Assembly (NCBI RefSeq): GCF_000264375.1
Contig: NZ_AJXW01000052.1
Location: 1 to 64,000, forward strand
Direction: 5' to 3'
Length of the DNA: 64,000 nucleotides
Source of the DNA: Rhodanobacter thiooxydans LCS2
GTDB taxonomy: Bacteria > Pseudomonadota > Gammaproteobacteria > Xanthomonadales > Rhodanobacteraceae
The position numbers were made by a program, and so were the translations under genes. Below, in pieces: positions 53,301 to 63,494 of this stretch; the stretch's first letter is position 1, and every line of letters starts with the position of its first letter. The notes beneath the pieces are model-generated. The model did not search any database. It saw nothing but the letters and a program-made list of their open reading frames with translations, and was not told where the DNA came from.

Positions 53301-54422
53301 CTATTCGGGCATGACCAGACGGGAACCGATGTGCACCGGCCGCAGGCCATCCATCACCAGGCCGTAGCTGACCCGGTCGAAGGTGCGGAACACCATCACG
53401 TGGCCGATGTACTCGTCGGGCAATTTGACCTTCTCGCCCACCCCACGCCGCCAGCTGTTGCTGGCCACGTCGTCGTGGATCGTCTCGCCGGGCTGCATCA
53501 TCGTGTAGGTCTGGCCGTTGTCCACGCCGTCCTTCGCGCCGATCGACAACATGACCACCTGGCGCGACCCGGCCGCATCCATCGCGTCGGCGAAGCCGAT
53601 CACCTTGGCGTTGGCCGGTACCGACTTCGGCGCATGCGGGTAGTAGTAGGCGTCGTACGGCTTGTCGTCGATCGGCATGATGCGATCGCCGCTGCGGATC
53701 TCCTGGGTGGCGCCGAGCAGCAGCAGGGTCGCCGGGTCGCCGGTGCGCAGCGTCTCGGCGGTGCCGATCACGCTGACCTCGACGCCGAGGTCGTCGCCCT
53801 TGCCGTAGTGGCCGTCGTTGCGCGAATCCTCGCGCCACGGCGCATTGACCATCGCCGCGTTGCTGTCCAGGTCATGCGCGACCAGGTCGGCGCTGGCCGC
53901 GTCACCCTGATTGAAACCGCGGAACACGTGGCTCGGCCGCACGATCGCCCAGCGCTGGCCCGGCTCACCCTGCAGGCCGCGCACGTAGATGTTCTGGCCG
54001 ACCGCGCCACGCAGGCGCGATTCCTCGAGGCCGACCACGTACGGCGCGGAGCTGACCGCGTTCGAGTCCATCACCCGCATGTCCTTCAGGAACATCTTCA
54101 GCTCGGACAGCGGGATCGCCGGCACCGCCTCGCCTTCGCGATGCACGCTCGGCTGCAGGCCAAGACGCGGACCGTTGATGAAGGACAGGTTGAGCACGTC
54201 GCCGGGGTAGATCAGGTGGGGGTTGCGCACCTGCGGGTTGGCCTGCCAGATTTCCGGCCACAGCCACGGCTTGGACAGGAACTTGGCGGAGATGTCCCAG
54301 AGGGTATCGCCCCGGCGCACGGTGTAGCTGTCCGGATGATCGCTACGCAGTTGCGCACCGGCCGCATAGACGGCCACGGTGACCAGCATGCCGGCCAGCA
54401 ACACGATAATTTTCTTGATCAT
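53301..54422 (-). CDS. LysM-domain exported protein
   Basis: The 373-residue protein has a signal peptide or N-terminal anchor (MIKKIIVLLAGMLVTVAVYAAG) and then one LysM domain (about 32-80: SYTVRRGDTLWDISAKFLSKPWLWPEIWQANPQV), which binds peptidoglycan. The remaining 290 residues are the domain that in gamma- and betaproteobacteria accompanies LysM in the gene next to dprA/def; its role is not known. ATG 54422 chosen since it starts the signal sequence. It is divergent from def with 188 bases between starts. Confidence 0.87.
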   Translation of the reverse strand: MIKKIIVLLAGMLVTVAVYAAGAQLRSDHPDSYTVRRGDTLWDISAKFLSKPWLWPEIWQANPQVRNPHLIYPGDVLNLSFINGPRLGLQPSVHREGEAVPAIPLSELKMFLKDMRVMDSNAVSSAPYVVGLEESRLRGAVGQNIYVRGLQGEPGQRWAIVRPSHVFRGFNQGDAASADLVAHDLDSNAAMVNAPWREDSRNDGHYGKGDDLGVEVSVIGTAETLRTGDPATLLLLGATQEIRSGDRIMPIDDKPYDAYYYPHAPKSVPANAKVIGFADAMDAAGSRQVVMLSIGAKDGVDNGQTYTMMQPGETIHDDVASNSWRRGVGEKVKLPDEYIGHVMVFRTFDRVSYGLVMDGLRPVHIGSRLVMPE

Positions 54423-54610
54423 TGGCGGGAATCCCCCTTCCCCAGATGCTCGGTCGAGTGTAACCGAATGGTTAATGCGCGCAACAGGCGCGAGTTGGCA
54501 AAAATCGTCTGTACTCGGGCGCTTGCCGACGTACAATGAGGCCCATTCTAGATGGCGCTGCGGCTGGCTTTTTACCAATTCGCCCGCATTTTCGGCGCTG
54601 AGGTGATGCC

Positions 54611-55120
54611 ATGTCCGTTCTTTCGATCCTTGAATTCCCCGACCCCCGGCTGCGCACCCGCGCCGCGCCGGTGAGCGTGTTCGACGCGAACCTGAAGCAG
54701 TTCGTCGCCGACATGTTCGAAACCATGTACGCCGCCAACGGCGTCGGCCTCGCCGCCACCCAGGTCAACGTGCACCAGCGCGTACTGGTGATCGACATGA
54801 GCGAGGAGCGCAACCAGCCGCTGGTGCTGATCAACGCCGAGATCGTGGCGAAGGACGGCGCCCAGGTGTACCAGGAGGGCTGCCTGTCCTTCCCCGGCCT
54901 GTACGCCGACGTGACCCGGGCGCTGAAGGTGAAGGTGAAGGCGCAGGACCCCGACGGGAAGGACTTCGTCTACGAGGCAGAAGGCCCGCTGGCGGTGGCC
55001 GTGCAGCACGAGATGGATCACCTGGAAGGCAAGGTGTTCGTCGACTACCTGTCGCCGCTGAAACGCAGCCTGCTGCTGAAGCGGCTGGAGAAGCATCGCA
55101 AGCAGGCGGCCAGCGCTTGA
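54611..55120 (+). CDS. def: Peptide deformylase
   Basis: Def removes the formyl group from new polypeptides. The 169-residue metalloenzyme shows all three motifs: GVGLAATQ (motif 1), EGCLSFPG (motif 2, metal Cys) and HEMDHLEG (motif 3, HExxH). The length is typical. Its stop codon overlaps the TTG start of fmt (TTGA), forming a def-fmt-rsmB operon. A TACAAT -10-like hexamer lies at 54532-54537 without a good -35. Confidence 0.97.
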   Translation: MSVLSILEFPDPRLRTRAAPVSVFDANLKQFVADMFETMYAANGVGLAATQVNVHQRVLVIDMSEERNQPLVLINAEIVAKDGAQVYQEGCLSFPGLYADVTRALKVKVKAQDPDGKDFVYEAEGPLAVAVQHEMDHLEGKVFVDYLSPLKRSLLLKRLEKHRKQAASA

Positions 55121-56058
55121 GCCCCCGGCCCCTGCGGCTGGTCTTTGCCGGCACCCCGGAATTCTCCGTGCCTTATCTCGAAGCCTGCCGCGCCAGCGGC
55201 GCCGAGGTGGTGGCCGTCTATACCCAGCCCGACCGACCCGCCGGCCGCGGCCGCCAGCTCGCGCCCAGCCCGGTGAAGCAGGCCGCGCTGGCCGCCGGCA
55301 TCGTGGTGGAGCAACCCGAATCACTGAAGTCCGCTGACGCGCAACAGGCGCTGGCCGCGTACCGGCCGGACCTGCTGGTGGTGGTGGCCTACGGCCTGAT
55401 CCTGCCGCGCAAGGTGCTGGCGATTCCGCGGCTCGGCTGCTGGAACGTGCACGCCAGCCTGCTGCCGCGCTGGCGCGGCGCGGCGCCGATCCAGCGCGCG
55501 ATCCTGGCCGGCGACGCCGAGAGCGGAGTCGACCTGATGCAGATGGAGGCGGGCCTGGACACCGGCCCGGTGCTGCTCGAACGACGCACCCCGATCGGCC
55601 GCGACGACACCGGCGGCTCGCTGCACGACCGCCTCTCCCTGCTGGGTGCGGAGGTACTGGCCGACGGCCTGCGCCGTACGCTGGCCGGCGAGGTGCTGGC
55701 CGCCACGCCACAACCGAAGCACGGCGTGACCTACGCGCACAAGTTGGACAAGGCCGAGGCAAAACTGGACTTCAACCGCCCCGCGATCGAACTGGAACGC
55801 CAGGTGCGGGCGTTCGATCCGTGGCCGGTGGCCGAAGGCGAGATCGCCGGCGAACCACTGCGGATCTGGGCCGCCCATGCGATCGAGGCGGACCACCACG
55901 CCGCCCCGGGCAGCGTGCTGGCCGCCGGCCGCGACGGCATCGACCTCGCTTGCGGGCACGGCGCGCTGCGCGTCACCGCGGTGCAGCGTGCCGGCGGCAA
56001 GCGCATCGGTGCGATCGACTACCTCAACGCCCGCCCCGAACTGCGTCAGCGCCGATGA
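55117..56058 (+). CDS. fmt: Methionyl-tRNA formyltransferase
   Basis: Fmt formylates initiator Met-tRNA. The 313-residue protein begins [18 protein letters not shown], has the folate-binding [17 protein letters not shown] segment with the catalytic Asn/His in NVHAS, and the C-terminal tRNA-binding domain ([16 protein letters not shown]). The start is a TTG at 55117 overlapping the def stop codon; no ATG gives a complete N-terminus. It overlaps rsmB by four bases (ATGA). Confidence 0.96.
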   Translation: MSPRPLRLVFAGTPEFSVPYLEACRASGAEVVAVYTQPDRPAGRGRQLAPSPVKQAALAAGIVVEQPESLKSADAQQALAAYRPDLLVVVAYGLILPRKVLAIPRLGCWNVHASLLPRWRGAAPIQRAILAGDAESGVDLMQMEAGLDTGPVLLERRTPIGRDDTGGSLHDRLSLLGAEVLADGLRRTLAGEVLAATPQPKHGVTYAHKLDKAEAKLDFNRPAIELERQVRAFDPWPVAEGEIAGEPLRIWAAHAIEADHHAAPGSVLAAGRDGIDLACGHGALRVTAVQRAGGKRIGAIDYLNARPELRQRR

Positions 56059-57356
56059 AGGCCGACACCCGCGCACTGGCCGCCAGGGGGCTGGCCGAGA
56101 TCGCCCTGCGCGGCGCCTCGCTGCGCGAGGTGATGGAGCGCTCCGCGCCGCGGCTGCCCGACCCGCGCGACCGCGCCCTGCTGATGGCCCTGCTCAGCGA
56201 AGGCGCACGCTGGTGGCTGCGTTTCGACCCGGCGGTCGACGACCTGCTGGAGAAATCCCTGCGCCACAAGGAGCCGGCCGTGCACGCGCTGCTGGTGCTC
56301 GGTCTGGTCCAGCTGGAGATCCTCGAACTGCGGGACTACGCCGCGGTGGCCGCCACGGTCGAAGCGGTGCGCGCGCTCAAGCGGCCGCCGCTGGCCGGCC
56401 TGGTCAACGCCGTGCTGCGGCGCTGGCAGCGCGAGCGCGAAAGCCGGCTGGCGAAACTCGACGCCAGGCCGCAGACCCGCCACGCCCATCCGGCCTGGCT
56501 GGCCACCGCGCTGCAGCGCGACTGGCCGCAGCAGGCCGAGGCGGTGATGACCGCCGACAACAACGAGCCGCCGCTGATGCTGCGGGTCAACCGCCGGCGC
56601 AGCGAGCGTGAAGCGCTGATCGCGCGCCTGCAGGCCGCCGGTTACGCCGCGACTGCGCATCCCTGGCTGGCCGATGCGCTGGTGCTGCCGCACAGCAGCG
56701 ACGTCACCCGCCTGCCCGGCTTCGACGATGGCCTGTTCGCGGTGCAGGACGGCGCCGCCCAGGTTGCCGCCGACCTCGCCGACCTGCACGATGGCCTGCG
56801 CGTGCTGGACGCCTGCGCCGCCCCCGGCGGCAAGGCCTGCCACCTGCTCGAACGCGCCGACATTGCGCTGACCGCGCTGGAGTTCGATCCCGCGCGCGCC
56901 GAACGCATCCGCCAGAACCTGATGCGCCTGCGCCTGGACGCGAAGATCGTGACCGGCGATGCCGGCGCACCGAAGGGCTGGTGGGACGGCCGGCCGTTCG
57001 ACCGGATTCTGCTCGACGCGCCGTGCTCGGCCAGCGGGGTGCTGCGCCGTCGCCCGGACGTGCGGCTGCACCGGCGCGAGAGTGACATCGCCGCGATGCA
57101 GGCGCAGCAGCGCCGCCTGCTCGCCGCACTGTGGCCGCTGCTGGCGCCGGGCGGGCGGCTGCTCTACGTCACCTGTTCGGTGCTGCGTGCGGAGAACGAG
57201 GCGATCGTCGGCGAACTGCTGGCCGCGCAAGCCGATGCGCAGGCCGTGCCGTTCACCCTGCCGGTGGGTCAGCCCGCCGCCGTCGGCTGGCAGATCCTGC
57301 CTGGTGACGGCGACCTCGACGGCATGTACTACGCGGTGCTGCAGAAGTCCCGCTAG
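56055..57356 (+). CDS. rsmB: 16S rRNA (cytosine(967)-C5)-methyltransferase
   Basis: RsmB methylates C967 of 16S rRNA with SAM. The 433-residue protein has an N-terminal NusB-like RNA-binding domain (about 1-140; [15 protein letters not shown] and [12 protein letters not shown]) and a C-terminal methyltransferase domain with [31 protein letters not shown] (catalytic Cys) and [11 protein letters not shown] (second Cys). ATG 56055 overlaps the fmt stop codon. Last gene of the def-fmt-rsmB operon. Confidence 0.95.
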   Translation: MKADTRALAARGLAEIALRGASLREVMERSAPRLPDPRDRALLMALLSEGARWWLRFDPAVDDLLEKSLRHKEPAVHALLVLGLVQLEILELRDYAAVAATVEAVRALKRPPLAGLVNAVLRRWQRERESRLAKLDARPQTRHAHPAWLATALQRDWPQQAEAVMTADNNEPPLMLRVNRRRSEREALIARLQAAGYAATAHPWLADALVLPHSSDVTRLPGFDDGLFAVQDGAAQVAADLADLHDGLRVLDACAAPGGKACHLLERADIALTALEFDPARAERIRQNLMRLRLDAKIVTGDAGAPKGWWDGRPFDRILLDAPCSASGVLRRRPDVRLHRRESDIAAMQAQQRRLLAALWPLLAPGGRLLYVTCSVLRAENEAIVGELLAAQADAQAVPFTLPVGQPAAVGWQILPGDGDLDGMYYAVLQKSR

Positions 57357-57430
57357 GCAGCTCGCCGGCTTGGCAGGATGGCTGGCCGGGCTATGCTTGG
57401 CACTTCCCCGACCGCCGCCGACCCTCCCGC

Positions 57431-59146
57431 GTGAAGCCCTCCCTCTCCCATGCGCACCCGCTGTGGCTGCGCAGCGCCCGCACCGAACTGCTGCTGTTTG
57501 GCGCGTTTGCGCTGTTGCTGCTCGGCCTCGGCATCGGCCTGCGCGACCCATGGCCGTCCGACGAGCCGCGCTTCGCGCTGGTAGCGCAATGGATGGTCGA
57601 GTACGGCCAGTGGCTGTTCCCACACCGCGGCCACGAGCTGTACCCGGACAAGCCACCGGTGTTCATGTGGCTGCAGGCGCTCAGCTACTACCTGGTGCGC
57701 GACTGGCGCATCGCCTTCCTGCTGCCCTCGCTGCTCGCCGCATTCACCGTGCTGGCGCTGGTCTACGATCTTGCGCGGCGGCTGTGGAACCACCGCAGCG
57801 CGCTGCTGGCCGCGGCCACGCTGCTGGTCACCATCCACTTCACCTACCAGATGCGCAACGCGCAGATCGACCCGCTGCTGCTGGGCTGGATGACCCTGGC
57901 CAACTACGGCCTGCTGCGCCATCTACTGCTGGGGCCGTCGTGGCGCTGGTTCGCCGCCGGCTGCTTCTTCGCCGGGCTGGGCGTGGCGACCAAGGGCGTC
58001 GGCGTGCTGGCGCTCTTGATGCTGGTGCCGTACCTGGTGGCGCGCCGCGGCCACTGGCGGCACCTGGCGCTGCCCGTCGGCGGCTGGCGCTGGGCCGGCG
58101 GGCTGGCGATGTTTTTCCTGCCGATTCTCGGCTGGCTGCTGCCAATGCTGCTGGTGGCGCATGCCGACGGCGACCCGCAGCACGCCGAGTACGTGCAGAA
58201 CATCCTGTTCGGGCAGACCGTGCACCGCTACGCCACGCCGACCGGGCACATCCACTCGCCGTTCTACTTCCTCGGCATCATCGCGGTCGACTGGCTGCCG
58301 CTGTCGCTGCTGCTGCCGTGGGCGCTGCCGGCGTGGTGGCGGAGGCTGAAGCGGCGCGATGCGCGCTTCCTGCTGCCGCTGGGCTGGATCGTGCTGATCG
58401 TGCTGTTCTTCTCGCTCAGCCCGGGCAAGCGCGACGTCTACATCCTGCCGGCGCTGCCGATGACCGCGCTGGCGCTGGCGCCGCTGTTGCCCGGTCTGCT
58501 GCGCCGGCGCGGCGTGCGCATCGCGGTGTGCACGCTGACCGTGCTGCTGGCCGGCGGCCTGAGCCTCGCCGCCGCGCTGGCGATCCATCGCCATCCGGCC
58601 TGGGCGGTGAAGATCGAGCAGAGCCTCGACCCGCAGATCTGGTGGATGCTGCTGAGCATCGGCGTGGCCGGCCTGGTCATCACCGCACTCACCCGGGTGC
58701 GCCGCGCGCCGCTGGGCTGGCTGCTGTTCGCCGGCGTGCTGTGGAGCGTGTATGGGCTGTGGGGCTACCCGATGCTCAACGGCGACCGCTCGGCGCGCGA
58801 TGTGATGGTGCAGGCACGCGCGGTCGCCGGGCCGGACGCCACCATCGGCCTGCTCGCCTGGAAGGAGCAGAACCTGCTGATGGCACAAGGCCCGGTCGCC
58901 GAGTTCGGCTTCCTGAAACCCTGGCCGCAACAATATGCGGAGGCGATCGACTGGCTCCGGCAAGATCCTGCGCAGCGCTGGATCTTCAGCCTCGATGAGG
59001 CGATGGGCACGTGTGTGGATCGTCATCACGCCACCTACGTGGGTCACGCCAACCGCCGCGAGTGGTGGATGTTCAAGGTGGAAGCAGTGACGCCCGGCTG
59101 CGTGCCCGGCATCGCCGTGGACCAGGAAGCGGACGACGCGCCCTGA
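57431..59146 (+). CDS. ArnT/GT39-type membrane glycosyltransferase
   Basis: The 571-residue integral membrane protein is of the ArnT/PMT (GT39, GT-C fold) type: LRDPWPSDEPRFALVAQWM near residue 38-56 carries the D-E pair of the first periplasmic loop, PDKPPVFMWL follows, and there are 10-12 hydrophobic segments. Such enzymes transfer a lipid-linked sugar to lipid A or another acceptor on the periplasmic side. Starts with GTG 57431, consistent with the MKPSLSHAHP N-terminus. A repeat element follows right after its stop codon. It leads into a polysaccharide locus. Confidence 0.88.
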   Translation: MKPSLSHAHPLWLRSARTELLLFGAFALLLLGLGIGLRDPWPSDEPRFALVAQWMVEYGQWLFPHRGHELYPDKPPVFMWLQALSYYLVRDWRIAFLLPSLLAAFTVLALVYDLARRLWNHRSALLAAATLLVTIHFTYQMRNAQIDPLLLGWMTLANYGLLRHLLLGPSWRWFAAGCFFAGLGVATKGVGVLALLMLVPYLVARRGHWRHLALPVGGWRWAGGLAMFFLPILGWLLPMLLVAHADGDPQHAEYVQNILFGQTVHRYATPTGHIHSPFYFLGIIAVDWLPLSLLLPWALPAWWRRLKRRDARFLLPLGWIVLIVLFFSLSPGKRDVYILPALPMTALALAPLLPGLLRRRGVRIAVCTLTVLLAGGLSLAAALAIHRHPAWAVKIEQSLDPQIWWMLLSIGVAGLVITALTRVRRAPLGWLLFAGVLWSVYGLWGYPMLNGDRSARDVMVQARAVAGPDATIGLLAWKEQNLLMAQGPVAEFGFLKPWPQQYAEAIDWLRQDPAQRWIFSLDEAMGTCVDRHHATYVGHANRREWWMFKVEAVTPGCVPGIAVDQEADDAP

Positions 59147-59301
59147 GAGGTTGTGAGTTTTTCAACCTCGAAGCCCGGCCATGGATGGCCGGACGCGGAT
59201 CGGGCACGCAAGTGCCTGATTCGCGTGAGCGAGTCCGGACATGTGCCGGACTCGCGACTGAAGAAAACCACAGGAAGTGGTTTTCTTCACAAGCCCTGAG
59301 C
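59142..59301 (-). repeat. Dispersed repeat element, copy 2 (about 158 bp, inverted)
   Basis: Read on the minus strand this element starts CTCAGGGCTTGTGAAGAAAACCAC and ends with TCACAACCTCTCAGGG, like the copy at 7425-7636. It contains hairpins AACCACTTCC/GGAAGTGGTT-type (AAACCACAGGAAGTGGTTT on the plus strand), GAGTCCGG/CCGGACTC and GGCCATGGATGGCC. It overlaps the last bases of the GT39 gene and reaches to within about 50 bases of the O-antigen ligase start, so its hairpins lie in the leader of that gene. Confidence 0.65.
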
Positions 59302-59347
59302 GGTGACGTGCTTCGCAACTTCACGACATGCCCATGGAACGGCGCAC

Positions 59348-60712
59348 ATGGAAGATGAACCTACTCGTTACGATGCAACGCGCACATGCCGTGTCGAGGA
59401 CGCTGGCCCGTTAGCATTATCAGACAGGGATTACACGTTGGTTCGACAGGTTTCTCGCGTGCGCGCTCAACCCGCTTCATGGCAGCTCTGGACCGTTTCG
59501 CTGCTGCTGGCAATCATGCCGCTGTGTTTCGCCGTATCCGGGCGCTTCAAGATCCTGCCGATGACCCTGCTGTTCGTGGTCGGCGTGGTCCTGCTGGCCA
59601 CGCGGGCGGAGAGCCGGCAGGCCTGGCGACTGGCCTGGCCGGTCATCGCCGTCTGCGCGTTGCGCCTGCTGTACGACATCGGCAACTTCCTCAGCCACCG
59701 GCTCGACTGGTCCACCCTCGACCTGCCGGCGCAGACCGTGCTGTTCCTGGGCATCGCGGCCGTGTTCACCCTGCCGGTGAAGCAGCGGGTGGTCGCGATC
59801 GGCTTTAGCCTGACCGCCGTGCTGCTGGGCGCAGCGAGCCTGTACCAGCGCTACGTGCTGGGTGTCGATCGTCCCTACGGATTGAACGGCGGTGACTGGG
59901 CCGCCGTCGAGTTTGCGATGTACCTGCTGGTGCTGGTGCTGCTGGCGATGTTGCAGGCGCTGCGGCCGGGGATCTCGCGCGGCGAGCGTTGGCTGCACGT
60001 CGCGGCGATGGTGGTCGGCCTGTACGGCGCGGTGCTGACCCAGAGCCGCGGACCGCTGCTGTCGTTCGCTCCGGTCTACCTTGGGCTGATGCTGTGGTAC
60101 GCCATGCGCTCGCGCCATTGGCGCCGGGTTCTGCTGTTGTTCGCGGTGACCGTGCTCGGCATGCTGGCGGTCACCGCCACGCTGCACCGGGAGATGGTCG
60201 AGCGGCTGACCGACGTCCCGGCCCAGATCGCCAGTTTCGGCAACGGCGGCAGCGATGGCGGCGCCACCGCCGTCGGCGAACGGCTGGAGATGTGGCGTAC
60301 GGCGTGGCAGGCATTCTGCGAGCACCCGCTGGCAGGCATCGGGCTGGATCAGTTCGGCGTCTATGTGCGCGAGCAGGTGGCCATGGGCCAGGCCAGTCCG
60401 CTGATCGCCAAGTATGTGCATCCGCACAGCGAATACCTTGAGTCGATGGTGGCCGGCGGCGTGCCCGCGCTGCTGGTGCTGCTGCTGTTCCTGGCCGTGC
60501 CGCTGGGTTTTTTCGCCCGCCACCTCGGCCACCCGCAGGAGCCGGTCGCCGCGGCGGCCGCTGCCGGCGTGATGGTGATCGGCATGTACGTCTTGTGCGC
60601 GTTCGGCGACAACGTGTTCTACCGGGCCATGCCGCAATCGCTTTATCTGTTCCTGGTGTCGGGCCTGGCCGTCAGCATCGGCCGCCTGCGCTGCAGCGTC
60701 CCATCCCGCTGA
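59348..60712 (+). CDS. O-antigen ligase family protein
   Basis: The 454-residue integral membrane protein has 10-12 hydrophobic segments and the Wzy_C/WaaL-type periplasmic region: SRGPLLSFAPVYLGLML, then the long loop with GERLEMWRTAWQAFCEHPLAGIGLDQFGV and HPHSEYLESMVAGG. These features are typical of ligases that attach O-antigen to lipid A-core, and of related O-polysaccharide polymerases. ATG 59348 (MEDEPTRYDA) chosen; the cytoplasmic N-terminus is about 50 residues. The GT4 gene follows five bases after the stop. Confidence 0.85.
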   Translation: MEDEPTRYDATRTCRVEDAGPLALSDRDYTLVRQVSRVRAQPASWQLWTVSLLLAIMPLCFAVSGRFKILPMTLLFVVGVVLLATRAESRQAWRLAWPVIAVCALRLLYDIGNFLSHRLDWSTLDLPAQTVLFLGIAAVFTLPVKQRVVAIGFSLTAVLLGAASLYQRYVLGVDRPYGLNGGDWAAVEFAMYLLVLVLLAMLQALRPGISRGERWLHVAAMVVGLYGAVLTQSRGPLLSFAPVYLGLMLWYAMRSRHWRRVLLLFAVTVLGMLAVTATLHREMVERLTDVPAQIASFGNGGSDGGATAVGERLEMWRTAWQAFCEHPLAGIGLDQFGVYVREQVAMGQASPLIAKYVHPHSEYLESMVAGGVPALLVLLLFLAVPLGFFARHLGHPQEPVAAAAAAGVMVIGMYVLCAFGDNVFYRAMPQSLYLFLVSGLAVSIGRLRCSVPSR

Positions 60713-60717
60713 TCCCC

Positions 60718-61719
60718 ATGGCCCGCATCAATCTGCTTGCATGGGACAACCAGCGTGGCCTCAGCCACGACATCCGGCTGCTGTCTTCGGCCCTGGTTGC
60801 GCTCGGCCACCAGGTCCAGGTGACCCGGCTCGGCCCGCACCGGCATGACGGCCGCAGCAAGGCATGGCTGGCGCACGCGCGCATGTGGTGGCAACGACTG
60901 CGCCATGCCGACCGGCATGCCACGCCGTACGACATCAACATCGCGCTGGAGCATGTGCGCCCCGACTGGTTCGGGCTGGCCCGGCTGAACCTGCTGGTGC
61001 CGAATCCGGAATGGCTGTCGTCGCGCAGCCAGCGCTACCTGACCCGCCACGACGCGATCCTGTGCAAGACCCGTCATGCCGTCGAGCTGTTCTCGGCCCG
61101 CGGTTGCCGCGCCCTGCATATCGGCTTCCGCAGCACCGATTGCCTGCTGCCGGAGATTCCGCGGCAACCGACCTTCCTGCACCTGGCCGGCGCCAGCCGG
61201 ATGAAGGGCACCCAGCGGCTGCTGGCACTGTGGCAGCGGCATCCGGAATGGCCGCGGCTGCTGGTACTGCAGTCGCCGCGCACCGCCATCCCGCTGACCG
61301 GGCCGCTGCCGGACAACATCGAGCACCGGATCGGCTACCCGGGCGACGTGCGCGAGATCCACCGGCTGCAGAACACCCACCTGTTTCACCTGTGCCTGTC
61401 GGAGACCGAGGGCTGGGGCCACTACCTGGTGGAGGCGATGAGCTGCGGAGCGGTGGTGCTCACCTGCAACGCACCGCCGATGAACGAACTGGTCACCCCG
61501 GCACGCGGCATCCTGATCGACGCGGGTGAAACCGGGCCATTCAACCTGAGCACACTGCACCGCTTCGACGAGGCGGCGCTGGAGGCCGCCATCGGACGCC
61601 TGCTGGCGATGAGTGGACCCGAACGCGCGGCGCTGGGCGCACAGGCGCGGGCCTGGTTCGAGTCGAACGAGGCCGGCTTCGCCGCGCGGCTGGACGCCGC
61701 CTTGCGTCAGCTCGGCTGA
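60718..61719 (+). CDS. Glycosyltransferase, GT4-like
   Basis: The 333-residue cytoplasmic protein has a GT-B look: an N-terminal domain (MARINLLAWDNQRGLSHDIRLL) and a C-terminal domain with the donor-binding region LAGASRMKGTQRLLALWQRHPEW and the E-x7-E type segment SETEGWGHYLVEAMSCGAVVLT. It is probably a sugar transferase for LPS core or O-antigen. The gene follows the O-antigen ligase closely and converges with the GT2 gene at 61707, overlapping it by 13 bases. Donor and acceptor unknown. Confidence 0.82.
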   Translation: MARINLLAWDNQRGLSHDIRLLSSALVALGHQVQVTRLGPHRHDGRSKAWLAHARMWWQRLRHADRHATPYDINIALEHVRPDWFGLARLNLLVPNPEWLSSRSQRYLTRHDAILCKTRHAVELFSARGCRALHIGFRSTDCLLPEIPRQPTFLHLAGASRMKGTQRLLALWQRHPEWPRLLVLQSPRTAIPLTGPLPDNIEHRIGYPGDVREIHRLQNTHLFHLCLSETEGWGHYLVEAMSCGAVVLTCNAPPMNELVTPARGILIDAGETGPFNLSTLHRFDEAALEAAIGRLLAMSGPERAALGAQARAWFESNEAGFAARLDAALRQLG

Positions 61720-62546
61720 GCCGGTCTCGCGCGCAAGTCGGGCGGCGCCGCGGCGAACTCGGCCAGATGCTGCTCGACGCCGCGCTCGCAACGTAGCAGC
61801 CGGCGCGAGCGCGTGTCGTCCACGATGCGGTCGTTCGGGTTGCCGACGACATGCTTGCGGGTGAGGTGGTAGAGGTGGGTGGCCAGCGCGCTGAAGCGCA
61901 GCTCACGCCGCAGCAGCCCGGCATGGAACGCGCGCAGCGCCAGCTCGGTATCCTCGCGGCCCCAGCCGGTCATCGCCTCGTTGAAGCCGTTCAGGCGCAG
62001 CAGGTCGTCGCGCCAGAACGCCATGTTGCAGCTCTTGATGCCGCGCTGTTTGGTCCCGGGCCGGGCATACCAGCGTGCCAGCCACGGCAGGCGCAAGGTG
62101 TGCCGGCGCCGCTCGATGCCGCGGCTGAAGAAGTCCGGCGTGGCTGCGCCGCGCTCGAGCATGCGCGCGGTGAGCGCGGCGTCGGTCAGCACGCGCGAGC
62201 CCTGCACGAAGCAGCCGCGGCGCGCGAACGCCCGATGGTCGGCGACGAAGTGCCGCTCGGCGACCATGTCGCCGTCGAGCAGGATCACGTAGTCGCCCTG
62301 CGCAGCGGCGATGGCGCGGTTGCGTGCGCGGCTCATGCGCGCGCCGTCGTCGGGCTGCCACAGGTGCACCAGGCGCACCGGGTAGTCGGCGGCCAGCCGT
62401 TCGAGCAGCTGGCGGGTTTCCTCGCGCGAGCCGTCGTCGGTGACGATCACCTCGTGCGGCAGCTCGCTCTGCGCGGCCAGCGCGCGCAGCACCCGTTCCA
62501 GTGCCGCGGGCCAGTTGTAGGTGATCACGGCAACGCTGATGCGCAT
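61707..62546 (-). CDS. Glycosyltransferase, GT2 with galactosyltransferase-type C-terminus
   Basis: The 279-residue protein has a GT-A nucleotide-sugar domain: ISVAVITYNWPAALERVLRAL, DDGSREET, the GARMSRARNRAI helix and the metal motif LLDGDM. Its second half contains NEAMTGWGREDTELALR, the signature of the galactosyltransferase/GT7 C-terminal region found in chondroitin-synthase-like and LPS enzymes. It is probably an LPS or capsule sugar transferase. It starts nine bases after the stop of the other GT2 gene on the same strand. Confidence 0.85.
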   Translation of the reverse strand: MRISVAVITYNWPAALERVLRALAAQSELPHEVIVTDDGSREETRQLLERLAADYPVRLVHLWQPDDGARMSRARNRAIAAAQGDYVILLDGDMVAERHFVADHRAFARRGCFVQGSRVLTDAALTARMLERGAATPDFFSRGIERRRHTLRLPWLARWYARPGTKQRGIKSCNMAFWRDDLLRLNGFNEAMTGWGREDTELALRAFHAGLLRRELRFSALATHLYHLTRKHVVGNPNDRIVDDTRSRRLLRCERGVEQHLAEFAAAPPDLRARPAQPS

Positions 62547-62555
62547 GGCGACCCG

Positions 62556-63494
62556 CTAGTCCGTCGCCGGCCGCGTGGCCGCCCCGGGCCGGCGCCGCTT
62601 GAGCGTCGACCACAGGATCGACGCGGCGTGCTGCAGGTTGCGCAGCCACGAGCCGTGGCGCAGGCGCGCCAGCTTCGCGTAGTGCCGGGCCTCGCGCCAG
62701 GAGGGATCCGGCTTGGTGCGGAACTCGTGCTTGACGCTTTCCAGGCAGCGCTCGTCCAGGCCGATGCTGCGGGCGTAGATCCCGATCAGGCAGCGCGAGC
62801 GGAACCGGTTGAGGTAGGTCGTGGCCGGCGTCTGCCGGCCCCACCAGCCGTTGTTGCCATGGATGCGGTAATGCACCGCGCCAGTGCGCAGGTAGTATTT
62901 GCGCGCGCCCAGCACACTGGCGCCGAACACCAGGCAGTTGTCGGCGGACAGCCGCCAGGTCTGGCCCAGCTCCGCCGGCAGCTCCAGCGTGCGGCGCGCC
63001 CACAGCGCCCGCATCGACAGCGCCGAGGTTGGCGCGCCGTACCAGTGCATCAGCGCATAGGTGCTGATCGCGGTGAAACCGAGGTCGCGCGAGTGCTCGG
63101 CGTAACCCTCCCAGCGCTGCTCGTCGCCGAACAGCTGCATGTCGGAGAACACGAAGTCGACGTCGCGGCGGCGGTCGTAGAGTTCCCCCAGGTGCGCCAG
63201 GTAATCCGGCGCCCAGCGGTCGTCGGCATCGAGGAAGCAGACCACGTCCGCGCGGGCATGCGCCACGCCGCGCTGGAACGCCACCAGCTGGCCCCCGTTT
63301 TCGCCGCAGACCAGGGTGACCCGCGGATCGTGGCCGTAGCGCTCGCGCAGGTGGGCCGGCGTGCCGTCGGTGGAACCGTCGTCGACCACGATCACCTGCA
63401 TCGGCGCGCGGCTCTGCGCCAGCGCGCTGTCGATCGCGGTGCCGACGAACGCACGGTAGTTGTAGCTGGTGACCACGACCGCGAAGCTGGTCAT
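62556..63494 (-). CDS. Glycosyltransferase, GT2 family
   Basis: The 312-residue protein has the GT-A core: [37 protein letters not shown], and the metal-binding [13 protein letters not shown] helical C-terminal part ([21 protein letters not shown]) follows. Its ATG overlaps the stop codon of the upstream SDR gene (ATGA), so the minus-strand order is SDR, this gene, GT2. Sugar specificity unknown. Confidence 0.87.
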   Translation of the reverse strand: MTSFAVVVTSYNYRAFVGTAIDSALAQSRAPMQVIVVDDGSTDGTPAHLRERYGHDPRVTLVCGENGGQLVAFQRGVAHARADVVCFLDADDRWAPDYLAHLGELYDRRRDVDFVFSDMQLFGDEQRWEGYAEHSRDLGFTAISTYALMHWYGAPTSALSMRALWARRTLELPAELGQTWRLSADNCLVFGASVLGARKYYLRTGAVHYRIHGNNGWWGRQTPATTYLNRFRSRCLIGIYARSIGLDERCLESVKHEFRTKPDPSWREARHYAKLARLRHGSWLRNLQHAASILWSTLKRRRPGAATRPATD

